NCBI GenBank assembly: GCA_028687035.1
Contig: JAQUAX010000010.1
Coordinates: 1-64,000 of the forward strand
Length of the DNA: 64,000 bases
Direction of reading: 5' to 3'
DNA from: Dechloromonas sp.
Lineage (GTDB): Bacteria; Pseudomonadota; Gammaproteobacteria; Burkholderiales; Rhodocyclaceae
Shown here piece by piece: positions 53,052 to 64,000 of this stretch. A program made the translations under genes and the position numbers. The notes under the pieces were generated by a model, which was not told the origin of the DNA, made no database searches, and worked only from the letters and a program-made list of their open reading frames with translations. The number at the start of each line of letters is the position of its first letter. The stretch's first letter is position 1.

Positions 53052-54473
53052 TTATAGCACTTCGGCCGCGTGGTCGGCCAAACGGGAGCGCTCGCCACGC
53101 TGCAGCGTGATGTGGCCGGAATGCGGCCAGCCCTTGAAGCGGTCGACGACGTAGGTCAGGCCGGAACTGCCTTCGGTCAGGTAGGGCGTGTCGATCTGCG
53201 CGATGTTGCCCAGGCAGACCACCTTGGTGCCCGGGCCGGCGCGGGTGATCAGCGTCTTCATCTGCTTCGGCGTCAGGTTCTGGGCCTCGTCGATGATCAG
53301 GTACTTCTTCAGGAAGGTCCGGCCGCGCATGAAGTTCAGCGACTTGACCTTGATCTTGGAGCGGATGATGTCGTGCGTCGCCGCCTTGCCCCAGTCGCCG
53401 CCGTACGGGCTGCTGTCGTCGGTGTGGGTCAGGACCTCGAGGTTGTCCTCCAGCGCGCCCATCCACGGTGCCATCTTTTCCTCCTCGCTGCCGGGCAGGA
53501 AGCCGATGTCCTCGCCGACCGGCACGGTGACCCGGGTCATGATGATTTCCGCGAACTGCTTGCTCTCCAGTGTCTGGGTCAGGCCGGCGGCCAGCGTCAG
53601 CAGCGTCTTGCCGGTGCCGGCCTGGCCGAGCAGCGTGACGAAGTCGATGTCCGGGTTCATCAGCAGGTTCAGCGCGAAGTTCTGCTCGCGGTTGCGCGCA
53701 GTGATGCCCCAGACCGCGTTCTTAGGATGCGTGTAGTCGACCAGGGTTTCCAGGGTCGCGGTCTTGCCGGCGGTTTCCTTGACGATGGCCGCGAAGCCGT
53801 CCTTCTCCAGCCAGACGAATTCGTTGATCAGCAGTTGCGGGCAGAGCGGGCCGCTGACCTTGTAATAGGTCTTCGATTCCTTCTTCCAGGACTCCATGCC
53901 CTTGCCGTGCTTGTCCCAGAAATTGTCGGGCAGGGCGCGGGTGCCGGCGTACAGGATGTCTGTATCCTCGAGCACCTTGTCGTTGAAGTAGTCCTCGGCC
54001 AGCAGGTTCAGCGCGCGCGACTTGATGCGCATGTTGATGTCCTTGGACACCAGGATCACCGGGCGCTTCGGGAATTTCTTCTGCAGGTGGATGACGACCG
54101 ACAGGATCTGGTTGTCGACCTTCGAGGTCGGCAGGCCCTGCGGCAGCTCGCCGCTGATCGCCTCGGTCTGCAGGTAGAGGCGGCCGCTGGCCAGCTTGCT
54201 GGACGGGCCGTACAGATCGATGCCCTCGTCGATGTCGACGTCGTCGTGGGCCAGCATCTCGTCCAGCGTGCGCGACGCCTGGCGGGCGTTGCGGGCGATT
54301 TCCGACATGCCCTTCTTGTGGTTGTCGAGTTCTTCCAGCGTCATGATCGGCAGGAAGATGTCGTGTTCCTCGAAGCGGAACAGGCAGCTCGGGTCGTGCA
54401 TCAGCACGTTGGTGTCGAGCACGAAGATCTTGGTGACGGCGGGCTTCTGGGCGGCGGCGGGCTTGCGCGGCAT
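53052..54473 (-). CDS. PIN-PhoH fusion ATPase (PhoH2 type)
   Basis: A 473-residue protein combining an N-terminal PIN ribonuclease domain (about 14-150, KIFVLDTNVLMHDP with acidic residues at Asp20 and further on Glu48 and Asp in VSKDINMR) with a C-terminal PhoH ATPase domain (about 255-470) showing Walker A GQAGTGKTLL and Walker B YLIIDEAQNLTP. PhoH2 proteins act as RNA helicase/nucleases. It is 23 bases downstream of bcp on the same strand and may be cotranscribed with it. Confidence 0.92.
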   Translation of the reverse strand: MPRKPAAAQKPAVTKIFVLDTNVLMHDPSCLFRFEEHDIFLPIMTLEELDNHKKGMSEIARNARQASRTLDEMLAHDDVDIDEGIDLYGPSSKLASGRLYLQTEAISGELPQGLPTSKVDNQILSVVIHLQKKFPKRPVILVSKDINMRIKSRALNLLAEDYFNDKVLEDTDILYAGTRALPDNFWDKHGKGMESWKKESKTYYKVSGPLCPQLLINEFVWLEKDGFAAIVKETAGKTATLETLVDYTHPKNAVWGITARNREQNFALNLLMNPDIDFVTLLGQAGTGKTLLTLAAGLTQTLESKQFAEIIMTRVTVPVGEDIGFLPGSEEEKMAPWMGALEDNLEVLTHTDDSSPYGGDWGKAATHDIIRSKIKVKSLNFMRGRTFLKKYLIIDEAQNLTPKQMKTLITRAGPGTKVVCLGNIAQIDTPYLTEGSSGLTYVVDRFKGWPHSGHITLQRGERSRLADHAAEVL

Positions 54474-54496
54474 GGTCGGGGCCTATGGTCGGGGTT

Positions 54497-54952
54497 TCAG
54501 AGGGTCTTCACGTAGTCGAGCACTTCCTGGGCGTGGCCGGGCACCTTGACGCCCCGCCACTCGCGGCGCAGCACGCCGGCCCGGTCGATAACGAAGGTGC
54601 TGCGCTCGATGCCGCGCACCTGCTTGCCGTACATCATCTTCTGCTTGATGACGCCGAACAGGTTGCAGACCGTCTCGTCGGCGTCCGAGCCGAGCTCGAA
54701 GGGGAATTCCTGCTTGCTCTTGAAGTTCTCGTGCGATTTCAGGCTGTCGCGGGAAATGCCGAGGATCACCGCGTCCACCGCGGAAAATCCGGCATGCAGG
54801 TCGCGGAAGTTCTGTCCCTCGGTCGTGCAGCCCGGCGTGCTGTCCTTCGGGTAGAAATAGATGACGACAACCTTGCCGGTCTGGCCGGAAAGCGTGAAAG
54901 TCTGGCCGCCGGTCGTGGGCAGCGCGAAGTCGGGGAGTTTCGTGTCGAGCAT
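54497..54952 (-). CDS. bcp: Thioredoxin-dependent thiol peroxidase (Bcp/PrxQ)
   Basis: A 151-residue peroxiredoxin reducing hydroperoxides. The peroxidatic cysteine is in STPGCTTEGQNF; the usual resolving cysteine five residues later (TPGC-x4-C in E. coli) is absent. The only other cysteine is in ETVCNLFG, so the recycling route may differ. Start ATG 54952 is the family N-terminus; an upstream in-frame ATG at 54991 would add 13 residues. Confidence 0.93.
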   Translation of the reverse strand: MLDTKLPDFALPTTGGQTFTLSGQTGKVVVIYFYPKDSTPGCTTEGQNFRDLHAGFSAVDAVILGISRDSLKSHENFKSKQEFPFELGSDADETVCNLFGVIKQKMMYGKQVRGIERSTFVIDRAGVLRREWRGVKVPGHAQEVLDYVKTL

Positions 54953-55028
54953 GGTTGCCTCTTTGTCGTTGGTTCGGGCCATTGTCGGCAATGGGCAGGG
55001 ACGCGGTCAAGTTGTTACACTTCGGGCC

Positions 55029-57170
55029 ATGCCGAAACTCCCCGTCTGCCTTGCCGCCGCGTTGCTGCTGTCCGCCTGCGATGCCACGTGGAACGATCCC
55101 TATCCGGCCGCCGATGCCGGCGGCAACGTGCTGTACACGGCCTTCACCGACCGCCCGAAGCACCTCGATCCGGCCCAGTCCTACACCGAGGACGAGATCA
55201 CCTTCACGGCGCAGATCTACGAGCCGCCGCTGCAGTACCACTACCTGCGGCGTCCGTACGAGCTGGTGCCGGCGACCGTCGAGCGTCTGCCGCATCCGCG
55301 CTACCTCGATGCCGGCGGCCGGGCGCTGCCGGACGACGCACCGGCCGAGCGCATCGCCGAGAGCGTCTACGAGCTGACGCTGAAGCCGGGCATCCGCTTC
55401 CAGCCGCACCCGGCGTTCGCGCTCGACGCCGGCGGTCGACCGCTGTATCTGGGCGAAAACGTCGCCGCCGGGCGGCAGTCCATCGCCGATTTCCCGGCGA
55501 CCGGCAGCCGCGAGCTGACTGCCGACGACTACATCTACCAGCTGAAGCGCCTGGCCCACCCGCGCCTGCATTCGCCGATCTTCGGCATGATGGCCGACAA
55601 GATCGTCGGCCTGAAGGCGCTCGGCGACGCGCTCGCCGCCGCCGCGCAGGCGCTGCCGCCGGACGCCTGGCTCGATCTCGACGCCTATCCGCTGGCCGGC
55701 GTCGAGAAGGTCGATGCGCGGACCTGGCGCATCCGCATCCGCGGCAAGTACCCGCAGTTCGCCTACTGGCTGGCGATGCCCTTCTTCGCGCCGGTGCCGC
55801 GCGAGGTCGACCGCTTCTACGCGCAGCCCGGCATGGCGGCCAAAAACCTGACGCTGGACTGGTGGCCGGTCGGGACCGGTCCCTTCCTGCTCGCCGAGAA
55901 CGATCCGAACCGGCGCATGGTGCTGGCGCGCAATCCCAATTTCCACGGCGAAACCTATCCCTGCGACGGCGAGCCGGGGGACCGTGCCGCCGGCCTGCTC
56001 GACGACTGCGGGGCGGTGCTGCCGCTGATCGACAGGGCGGTGTTCAGCCGCGAGAAGGAGGCGATCCCGTACTGGAACAAGTTCCTGCAGGGCTACTACG
56101 ACGCTTCCGGAATCTCCTCCGACAGCTTCGACCAGGCCGTGCGCGTCAATGTCGGCGGCGACGTCGGGCTGACCGACGAGATGCGGGACAAGGGCATCCG
56201 GCTGCTGACCTCGGTCAAGGCCTCGACCTTCTACATGGGCTTCAACATGCTCGACCCGGTGGTCGGCGGGCTGTCGCCGCGGTCGACCCGGCTGCGGCAG
56301 GCGATTTCGATCGCCATTGACCAGGAGGAATTCATCTCCATCTTCCAGAACGGCCGCGGCATCGCGGCGCAGGGGCCGCTGCCGCCGGGCATCTTCGGCT
56401 TCGAAGCCGGGAAGGCCGGGATCAACCGCGTCGTCTACGACTGGGTCGCCGGCCAGCCGCAGCGCAAGCCGGTCGAGGTCGCGCGCCGGCTGATGGCCGA
56501 GGCCGGCTACCCGAACGGCCGCGACGAGAAGACCGGCGAGCCGCTGGTCGTCTATCTCGACACCACGGGCGGCGGCATGGGCGAGAAATCGCGGCTCGAC
56601 TGGCTGACCCGGCAGTTCGCCAAGATCGACGTCCAGCTGGTCGTCCGCTCGACCGATTTCAACCGCTTCCAGGACAAGATCCGCAAGGGCAACGTCCAGC
56701 TCTACTACCTCGGCTGGAACGCCGACTACCCGGACCCGGAGAACTTCTTCTTCCTGCTCGACGGCAACGAGGGCAAGGTCGCCCGCGGCGGCGAGAACGC
56801 GTCGAACTACGCCAACCCCGAGTTCGACCGCCTGTTCGCCCGGATGAAGAACATGGACAACACGCCGGAACGCCTGGCCATCGTCCGCCAGATGAACGCC
56901 ATCCTGCACCAGGACGCGCCGTGGGTGTTCGGGCTGCATCCGAAGAGCTACACGCTGGGCCACCGCTGGCTGAAGAACCGCAAGCCGAACGACGTCGGCA
57001 ACAACATCCTGAAATATCAGCGCATCGACGCCGTCGACCGCGAACAGGCCCGGCGGGCCTGGAACCGGCCGGTGCTGTGGCCTTTCGCGCTGCTGCTGGT
57101 CGGCCTCGCCGGGCTGGCCATGCCGGCCTGGCGGGCCTATCGCCGGCGCGAGCGGGCGGCGCTGCGATGA
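55029..57170 (+). CDS. Peptide/nickel-type ABC substrate-binding lipoprotein with C-terminal membrane helix
   Basis: A 713-residue SBP_bac_5 family protein. The signal ends in lipobox LSAC (Cys17). The family core includes KHLDPAQSYTEDE near the N-terminus, TGPFLLAENDPNRRMVLARNPNFHG (adjoining segments), and the C-terminal GWNADYPDPENFF region. After the binding domain the protein ends with a membrane helix (about 681-700) and a basic tail, which normal SBPs lack. No permease or ATPase genes adjoin it. Its stop overlaps the start of a methyltransferase gene (ATGA). The ligand is unknown; an oligopeptide is the default inference. Confidence 0.85.
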   Translation: MPKLPVCLAAALLLSACDATWNDPYPAADAGGNVLYTAFTDRPKHLDPAQSYTEDEITFTAQIYEPPLQYHYLRRPYELVPATVERLPHPRYLDAGGRALPDDAPAERIAESVYELTLKPGIRFQPHPAFALDAGGRPLYLGENVAAGRQSIADFPATGSRELTADDYIYQLKRLAHPRLHSPIFGMMADKIVGLKALGDALAAAAQALPPDAWLDLDAYPLAGVEKVDARTWRIRIRGKYPQFAYWLAMPFFAPVPREVDRFYAQPGMAAKNLTLDWWPVGTGPFLLAENDPNRRMVLARNPNFHGETYPCDGEPGDRAAGLLDDCGAVLPLIDRAVFSREKEAIPYWNKFLQGYYDASGISSDSFDQAVRVNVGGDVGLTDEMRDKGIRLLTSVKASTFYMGFNMLDPVVGGLSPRSTRLRQAISIAIDQEEFISIFQNGRGIAAQGPLPPGIFGFEAGKAGINRVVYDWVAGQPQRKPVEVARRLMAEAGYPNGRDEKTGEPLVVYLDTTGGGMGEKSRLDWLTRQFAKIDVQLVVRSTDFNRFQDKIRKGNVQLYYLGWNADYPDPENFFFLLDGNEGKVARGGENASNYANPEFDRLFARMKNMDNTPERLAIVRQMNAILHQDAPWVFGLHPKSYTLGHRWLKNRKPNDVGNNILKYQRIDAVDREQARRAWNRPVLWPFALLLVGLAGLAMPAWRAYRRRERAALR

Positions 57171-58330
57171 CGCCGGGCGAGCGCCTGGGCCGCCTCGACG
57201 CGCTGCTGCCGGAATTCCGCGGGCTCTGGCATCCGCAGCCCTTCCGCGAGCCGCGTCCGGCCTGGTGCGCGGCGCTGCCCGAACTGGCTGGCGAACTGCT
57301 GGCGCTCGACGATGCGACGGCCGAAGGCCTGAACGACGATGCGCCGGCCGCGCTGGCACTGCTCGCCCGCTACCGGCCCGAGGTCGCCGAACTCGCCCTG
57401 CTGGCCGAGTTGCCGATGCGGGTCGCCTCTCCTGCGCCGGACGGGCTGGCCGCGCGCTGGGCCTGGGAAATCCCGGGGCGCAAGCGCCGCCAGATCGAGG
57501 CCTTCGCTACGGCGGCGCCGGCACCGGCGCGGCCGGTCCTCGACTGGTGCGGCGGCAAGGGTCACCTCGGACGCCTGCTCGCGCTGCACTGGCGGACGCC
57601 GGTAACCACGCTGGAAATCGATCCGGCGCTGTGTGCGGCAGGCGAAGCGCTGGCCGAACGACAGGCGCTGGACCACGAATTCCTCGTTGCCGACGCGTTG
57701 ACCGCGGAGATTCCGGCCGGTCGCCATGCCGTCGCGCTGCACGCCTGCGGCGAACTGCACCGGCGCCTGATCGAGGGGGCCGCCGACGCCGGCCTGGCCG
57801 GCCTCGACGTCGCACCGTGCTGCTACCACCGCGGCATCGCCGACGCCTATCGGCCGCTGTCCGGCCCGCTGCGTACCGAACTGAGCCGAGACGACACCCG
57901 GCTGGCGGTCACCGAGACGGTCACTGCGTCGCCCCGCCTGGCGCGCCAGCGCGATCGGGAAATGGCGTGGAAGCTGGCTTTTGCCGAATGGCAGCGGCAG
58001 ACGCTCGGCGCCTACCGCAATTTCCGGCCGGTGCCGGCCGAGTGGTTCCGCGCCGCTTTCCCGGAATTCCTGGCCGCGATGGCGAAGCGGGCCGGCCTGC
58101 CGCCGCCGTCGGCCGCGCAGGCGGACGAGTGCGAGGCGGCCGGCTGGCGGCGCCAGCGCGAGGTGATCCGCCTGTCCATCGTCCGGCACGCCTTCCGTCG
58201 GGCGCTCGAGGTCTGGCTGGCGCTCGATCTCGCGGTGCATCTGGAAAACCGGGGCTACGCGGTGCAGCTCGGCAGCTTCTGCGCGCGCGAACTGACGCCG
58301 CGCAACCTGCTGCTGTCGGCCCGGCGTTAA
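57167..58330 (+). CDS. SAM-dependent methyltransferase (Methyltransf_32-like)
   Basis: A 387-residue protein with a Rossmann methyltransferase motif I, LDWCGGKGHLGRLLA (about 124-138), motif II around TTLEIDPALC, and HACGELHRRLIEGA further on. The GKGHLGR and HACG elements recall the PF13679 group (METTL25/RRNAD1-like), but I cannot verify this without a search. The substrate is unknown. It is translationally coupled to the orphan binding lipoprotein, and stops nine bases from the convergent gph. Confidence 0.72.
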   Translation: MTPGERLGRLDALLPEFRGLWHPQPFREPRPAWCAALPELAGELLALDDATAEGLNDDAPAALALLARYRPEVAELALLAELPMRVASPAPDGLAARWAWEIPGRKRRQIEAFATAAPAPARPVLDWCGGKGHLGRLLALHWRTPVTTLEIDPALCAAGEALAERQALDHEFLVADALTAEIPAGRHAVALHACGELHRRLIEGAADAGLAGLDVAPCCYHRGIADAYRPLSGPLRTELSRDDTRLAVTETVTASPRLARQRDREMAWKLAFAEWQRQTLGAYRNFRPVPAEWFRAAFPEFLAAMAKRAGLPPPSAAQADECEAAGWRRQREVIRLSIVRHAFRRALEVWLALDLAVHLENRGYAVQLGSFCARELTPRNLLLSARR

Positions 58331-58339
58331 GGCGGACGC

Positions 58340-59002
58340 TCAGCGCCGACGGGCGGCGAGATGGCGGGCAAGTTCCGCCGGATGGTCGACGATCAGGTCG
58401 GCGCCCCAGGTTGCTGGCGGTCCGCTGTCGCCGAGATAGCCGTAGGCGACGGCGACCGTGGCGCAGCCGGCCGCCTGGCCGGCGACGATGTCGCGCCGGT
58501 CGTCGCCGACGTACAAGGCTTTCTGCGGCGCGCAGCCGAGCAGCGAGCAGGCGTACAGGATGGGCAGCGGCGACGGCTTGGCGGCCGCCGTCGTGTCGCC
58601 GCTGACCACGCAGCGGGTGCGGGGCGTCAGACCCAGGCGCTCGACCAGCGGGTCGGTGTAGCGCATCCGCTTGTTGGTGACGATGCCCCAGGCGAGGCCC
58701 ATTGCTTCCAGCGCATCGAGCAGTTCGGCGATGCCGTCGAACAGCCGGGTGTCCTCGCACAGGCGTTCCGCATAGAGGGCCAGGAAGCGCTCGGCGAGCG
58801 GGGCGTAGGCGGGATCGTCGGGCCCGATCCCGAAGCCGGCGTACAGCATGCCGCGTACGCCCTGCGAGGTGTAGGGACGCAGCAGCGACAGCGGCTGCGG
58901 CGCCCGGTTTTCTTCCTCGAGCAGACGGTTGACCGCGGCGCCGAGGTCCGGCGCCGTATCGGCCAGCGTGCCGTCGAGGTCGAAGAGGACTGCGTCAGGC
59001 AT
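58340..59002 (-). CDS. gph: Phosphoglycolate phosphatase
   Basis: A 220-residue HAD-superfamily hydrolase that removes phosphate from 2-phosphoglycolate. HAD motif I is DLDGTLADT (about 8-16), motif II IVTNKR, motif III Lys in KPSPLPIL and motif IV GDDRRDI. The cap domain is the small helical C1 type. Gph naming follows the family and the conserved position after ubiG, whose stop it overlaps by eight bases. Confidence 0.92.
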   Translation of the reverse strand: MPDAVLFDLDGTLADTAPDLGAAVNRLLEEENRAPQPLSLLRPYTSQGVRGMLYAGFGIGPDDPAYAPLAERFLALYAERLCEDTRLFDGIAELLDALEAMGLAWGIVTNKRMRYTDPLVERLGLTPRTRCVVSGDTTAAAKPSPLPILYACSLLGCAPQKALYVGDDRRDIVAGQAAGCATVAVAYGYLGDSGPPATWGADLIVDHPAELARHLAARRR

Positions 59003-59705
59003 TGCGCACGGCGCGCATCAGGTAATTGACGCTGGTGTCGGCGCCCAGGGTGTAGCGCTGGCTGAGCGGGTTGTAGCTCATGCCGATCAGCTCGGCCGGT
59101 TCCAGCGTCGCGAGCTTCGCCCAGCGCGCCAGTTCGGACGGCTTGATGAACTTGGCGTAGTCGTGGGTTCCCCGGGGCAGCATCTTCAGCACGTATTCGG
59201 CGCCGATCACCGCGAACAGGTAGGATTTCGGATTACGGTTCAGCGTCGAGAAGAAGACCTGGCCACCGGGTTTGACCAGGCGCGCGCAGGCGGTCACGAT
59301 GCTCGACGGATTGGGCACGTGTTCCAGCATCTCGAGGCAGGTCACCGCGTCGAAGGCGCCGGGCATCTCGTCGGCCAGCGCTTCGGCCGAAATCTTGCGG
59401 TAATCGACCTTCTGGCCGCTTTCCAGCAGGTGCAGCCGGGCGACGCCGAGCGGCTTTTCGGACAGGTCGATGCCGGTCACCTCGGCGCCGCGGGCAGCCA
59501 TGCCCTCGGAAAGCAGTCCGCCACCGCAACCGACGTCGAGGACGCGCTTGCCGGCGAGGCCAACGTGGCGGTCGATCCAGTCGAGGCGCAGCGGGTTGAT
59601 GTCGTGCAGCGGCTTGAATTCGCTGTGGGGATCCCACCAGCGGTGGGCGAGGTCGCCGAATTTCTCCAGTTCGGCGGGATCGGCATTCAGCATGGCTTGG
59701 CTCAT
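58995..59705 (-). CDS. ubiG: Ubiquinone biosynthesis O-methyltransferase UbiG
   Basis: A 236-residue methyltransferase acting twice in ubiquinone synthesis. Diagnostic segments are [21 protein letters not shown] (adjoining), NPLRLDWI, the SAM-binding [16 protein letters not shown] and [13 protein letters not shown]. The ATG at 59705 (MSQAML) is preferred over a longer in-frame start at 59795 that would read back through the ompA terminator. It is cotranscribed with gph. Confidence 0.96.
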   Translation of the reverse strand: MSQAMLNADPAELEKFGDLAHRWWDPHSEFKPLHDINPLRLDWIDRHVGLAGKRVLDVGCGGGLLSEGMAARGAEVTGIDLSEKPLGVARLHLLESGQKVDYRKISAEALADEMPGAFDAVTCLEMLEHVPNPSSIVTACARLVKPGGQVFFSTLNRNPKSYLFAVIGAEYVLKMLPRGTHDYAKFIKPSELARWAKLATLEPAELIGMSYNPLSQRYTLGADTSVNYLMRAVRNA

Positions 59706-59722
59706 CGGTTTGACTCGAAAAG

Positions 59723-59748
59723 AAAAAGCCCCGCAGGGCGGGGCTTTT
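59723..59748 (-). terminator. Terminator of the OmpA-family gene
   Basis: AAAAGCCCCGC (59724-59734) pairs with GCGGGGCTTTT (59738-59748). On the minus strand it continues into a T-rich run. It lies between the ompA-family stop and ubiG. Confidence 0.88.
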
Positions 59749-59766
59749 CGTCGAAGGGACGGCGGA

Positions 59767-60429
59767 TTACTTGGTGCCGATGACTTCGATATCAACGCGA
59801 CGATCCGGCTGCAGGCAGTCGATCAGCGCCTTGGTCTTCTTGTCGCTCTTGCCGCACTTGCCGCCGGTCACGGGCTGCTTTTCGCCCTTGCCTTCGGTGT
59901 AGACGCGGTTGGCTTCGATGCCCTTGGCAACCAGGTATTCCTTGACCGAAGCAGCGCGCTTCTCGGACAGCTTCTGGTTGTAGGAATCGGAACCCAGGCG
60001 GTCGGTGTGGCCGACGGCCAGGATCACTTCCAGCTTGACGGCCTTGGCCTTGGAGACCAGCTCGTCGAGCTTGGCCTTGCCTTCCGGACGCAGCACGGCC
60101 TTGTCGAAGTCGAACAGGGCGTCGGCGGCGACGGTGATCTTCTCACCGGTCGGCTTGACGGCAGCCGGGGCCGGAGCCGGGGCCGGAGCGGCTTGCTTCG
60201 GTTCGCAGGCTTCCTTCGGCAGCAGGTCCTTGTCGCACTCGCAGCCGGCCTTGTCGGCGGCAGCAGCGGCCGGGGTCCAGTAGCCGGTACGCCAGCACAG
60301 GCCGAAGCCGCTCTTGGCGACGACGTCGCGTTGGTCGATCACGTAGACGCGTTCCTGGGCGGTGGCGGCAAAACCGATGCCGGCCAGCAGGGCCAGGACC
60401 AGAGATTTCTTGGCGATGTTCTTGATCAT
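59767..60429 (-). CDS. OmpA-family outer membrane protein
   Basis: A 220-residue protein with a signal peptide (about 1-24), a short N-terminal segment with four cysteines ([15 protein letters not shown] and KEACEPK), an Ala/Pro hinge (about 79-90) and an OmpA_C peptidoglycan-binding domain (about 98-218) with the [24 protein letters not shown] signature (adjoining). There is no beta-barrel; the form is common in betaproteobacteria beside gyrA. Favoured codons suggest high expression. It lies 61 bases after mtaD. Confidence 0.92.
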   Translation of the reverse strand: MIKNIAKKSLVLALLAGIGFAATAQERVYVIDQRDVVAKSGFGLCWRTGYWTPAAAAADKAGCECDKDLLPKEACEPKQAAPAPAPAPAAVKPTGEKITVAADALFDFDKAVLRPEGKAKLDELVSKAKAVKLEVILAVGHTDRLGSDSYNQKLSEKRAASVKEYLVAKGIEANRVYTEGKGEKQPVTGGKCGKSDKKTKALIDCLQPDRRVDIEVIGTK

Positions 60430-60490
60430 TGTTTCCCTCGTTGAAGAAAAATTTGGAAAATCCATGGTCCGCATTACAGTCGAATACCAG

Positions 60491-61819
60491 CTACCGGCGG
60501 ACTTCCAACTTATTTTGCCATAGGGCAATTGCTGACTCCAAGTAATTCCGGTCGAATCCGGCGAGTTTTTTGTCTTCGACACAACATTTCCCGGCGACCC
60601 AGACGTGGCTGACCGATTCCCGGCCGGCGACATGGACGAGGTGCGAGACCGGGTCGTAGCACGGGCGATTGTCCAGTCCGCCCAGGTCGACCGCGCACAG
60701 ATCGGCCGCCTTCCCCGGCGCGATCGAGCCGGTTTCGTCGGCGATGCCCAGCGCACGGGCGCCGTTCAGCGTCGCCATGCGCAGCGCCTGGCTGGCGGGC
60801 AGCACGGCGGCATCGCCGCTGCTGCCCTTGGCGAGCAGCGATGCGAGGCGCATTTCTCCGAACAGGTCGAGCCGGTTGTTGCTGGCGGCGCCATCGGTGC
60901 CGAGCCCGACGTTGACGCCGTGGCTCAGCAGGCCGGCGACCGGGGCGATGCCGCTGGCCAGCTTCAGGTTGGACGTCGGGCAGTGGGCGACGTGGCTGCC
61001 GCTGCGGGCGAGCAGTTCCATCTCGTCGTCATCGAGATGGACGCCGTGCACGCCGATGAAGCCGGGGCCGAGCAGGCCGAGGCGGCGCAGGCGCTCGAGC
61101 GGGCGGATGCCGTGGTCGCGCAGGCCGTCCTCGATTTCCTGCCGGGTCTCGTGAATGTGGCAGTGGATCGGCAGGTTCAATTGTTCCGACAGCGTCAGCA
61201 GGCGCTCGAAAGTCGCGTCGCCGACCGTGTAGGGGGCGTGCGGGGCCAGGCAGAAATGCAGCAGCGGGTCGTCGAGGTGGGCCTCGCGGACGGCGAGACC
61301 CTTGTCGATGTAGTCGTCGGCGTCGCTTGCGTAAGGCGTCGGGAATTCGAGCGTGGTGATGCCGATCGTCGCGCGCATGCCGAACTCCCGGGCGGCGCTG
61401 GCGGCCGCCTCGGGGAAGAAGTACATGTCGTTGAAGCAGGTGATGCCGCCGCGCAGCATCTCGGCGCAGGCCAGGCGCGTGCCGTCGAGCACGAACTGCG
61501 GCGACACGTGCGCTCCTTCGGCCGGCCAGATGTGTTTCTGCAGCCAGTCCATCAGCGGCAGGTCGTCGGCCAGTCCGCGCATCAGCGTCATCGCGGCATG
61601 GGCGTGCAGATTGATCAGGCCGGGGATCAGGATGTGCTCTTCCAGGCTGACGCGCCGTTCGGCATGGTAGCGGGCGCGGGCCTGGGCGGTCGGCAGCACG
61701 TCGACGATGCGTCCGTGGTGTACGGCGACGGCGTGGTTGCAGAGCAGGGTGTCGGGATCGACCGGGGCGATCCAGCGGGCTTCGATCAGCAGGTCGATGG
61801 CGACGGGTGTCGATGGCAT
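60491..61819 (-). CDS. mtaD: 5-methylthioadenosine/S-adenosylhomocysteine deaminase (amidohydrolase)
   Basis: A 442-residue TRZ/ATZ-type amidohydrolase. Metal ligands are in LINLHAHAAM (about 65-74), HCHIHET, GVHGVHLDD and GTDGAASNN, all present. The family deaminates methylthioadenosine, S-adenosylhomocysteine or adenosine; substrate assignment follows the common annotation in this genomic context. ATG 61819 (MPSTPVAIDLL) is chosen over a start at 61864, which would lie in the promoter gap shared with gyrA. Confidence 0.88.
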   Translation of the reverse strand: MPSTPVAIDLLIEARWIAPVDPDTLLCNHAVAVHHGRIVDVLPTAQARARYHAERRVSLEEHILIPGLINLHAHAAMTLMRGLADDLPLMDWLQKHIWPAEGAHVSPQFVLDGTRLACAEMLRGGITCFNDMYFFPEAAASAAREFGMRATIGITTLEFPTPYASDADDYIDKGLAVREAHLDDPLLHFCLAPHAPYTVGDATFERLLTLSEQLNLPIHCHIHETRQEIEDGLRDHGIRPLERLRRLGLLGPGFIGVHGVHLDDDEMELLARSGSHVAHCPTSNLKLASGIAPVAGLLSHGVNVGLGTDGAASNNRLDLFGEMRLASLLAKGSSGDAAVLPASQALRMATLNGARALGIADETGSIAPGKAADLCAVDLGGLDNRPCYDPVSHLVHVAGRESVSHVWVAGKCCVEDKKLAGFDRNYLESAIALWQNKLEVRR

Positions 61820-61916
61820 GGAAAAGTGCGCCTTTGCGGTGGTTGCGGCGTGGTAAAATAACAAATTACGCTCGTTTCAACCAATAATGCGCCCCGCCGG
61901 TGGCGTGACAAGAGAC

Positions 61917-64000
<2,084 letters not shown>

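Overview
The window is a continuous, gene-dense, GC-rich (roughly two thirds G+C by eye) bacterial chromosome segment. It has no phage, transposon, CRISPR array or tRNA that I can see, and no gene-free stretch longer than about 150 bases. The gene set points to a betaproteobacterium, most likely of the Rhodocyclales (Azonexaceae/Zoogloeaceae type). Supporting features are paired bpt and aat transferases, an rnfABCDGE operon, DUF1841, a FimV-like hub protein, several c-di-GMP proteins, and the mtaD / ompA / ubiG / gph / gyrA block. The taxon is an inference; no search was run.

Layout. 0-5 kb: the end of an rRNA operon (5S rRNA and terminator), the chaperone htpG, a small DUF3820 protein, a secreted Cys-repeat protein and a GspE/PilB-type ATPase. 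5-7 kb: a minus-strand operon nth - FIST - DUF1841. 7.1-12.1 kb: a plus-strand cassette of a diguanylate cyclase with duplicated PAS domains, a diheme cytochrome c peroxidase, and a membrane-bound PAS-GGDEF-EAL protein. 12.1-18.4 kb: the minus-strand Rnf operon (rnfA-B-C-D-G-E) ending in an RlmN-like radical SAM gene. 18.4-24.2 kb: pyrD, then a TolC / MacA / MacB-ATPase / MacB-permease exporter. 24.2-30.2 kb: an FccB-like flavoprotein, DUF411 and ankyrin proteins, acylphosphatase, a CapA-like protein, and the N-degron transferases bpt and aat.

30.2-34.1 kb: a ferric-iron ABC importer, with ATPase and permease transcribed divergently from a 26-bp gap and the binding protein convergent to the permease. 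34.2-39 kb: an NlpC/P60 hydrolase, an AcuI/YhdH reductase, a response regulator with a degenerate GGDEF domain, and prpE. 39-44.6 kb: ppx translationally coupled to an MCE/Mla-type lipid transporter, followed by a convergent tetR. 44.6-48.7 kb: etfB-etfA, a CbiM-like membrane protein and a FimV-like protein. 48.7-51.7 kb: the rpsF-priB-rpsR-rplI operon, with a probable CTG-initiated priB, then dnaB. 51.7-64 kb: a transglutaminase-like protein lacking the catalytic Cys, PIN-PhoH, bcp, an orphan peptide-binding lipoprotein with a methyltransferase, gph, ubiG, an OmpA-family protein, mtaD and the first two thirds of gyrA.

Most of the window is core metabolism and envelope biology. The least ordinary parts are (i) the peroxidase/c-di-GMP cassette lying between rnf and nth, (ii) the iron ABC ATPase with a Cys-rich insertion and its apparently leaderless divergent promoter, (iii) a receiver protein whose degenerate GGDEF keeps the c-di-GMP inhibitory site, (iv) two phased operators at tetR, and (v) an orphan substrate-binding protein with both a lipobox and a C-terminal membrane segment.
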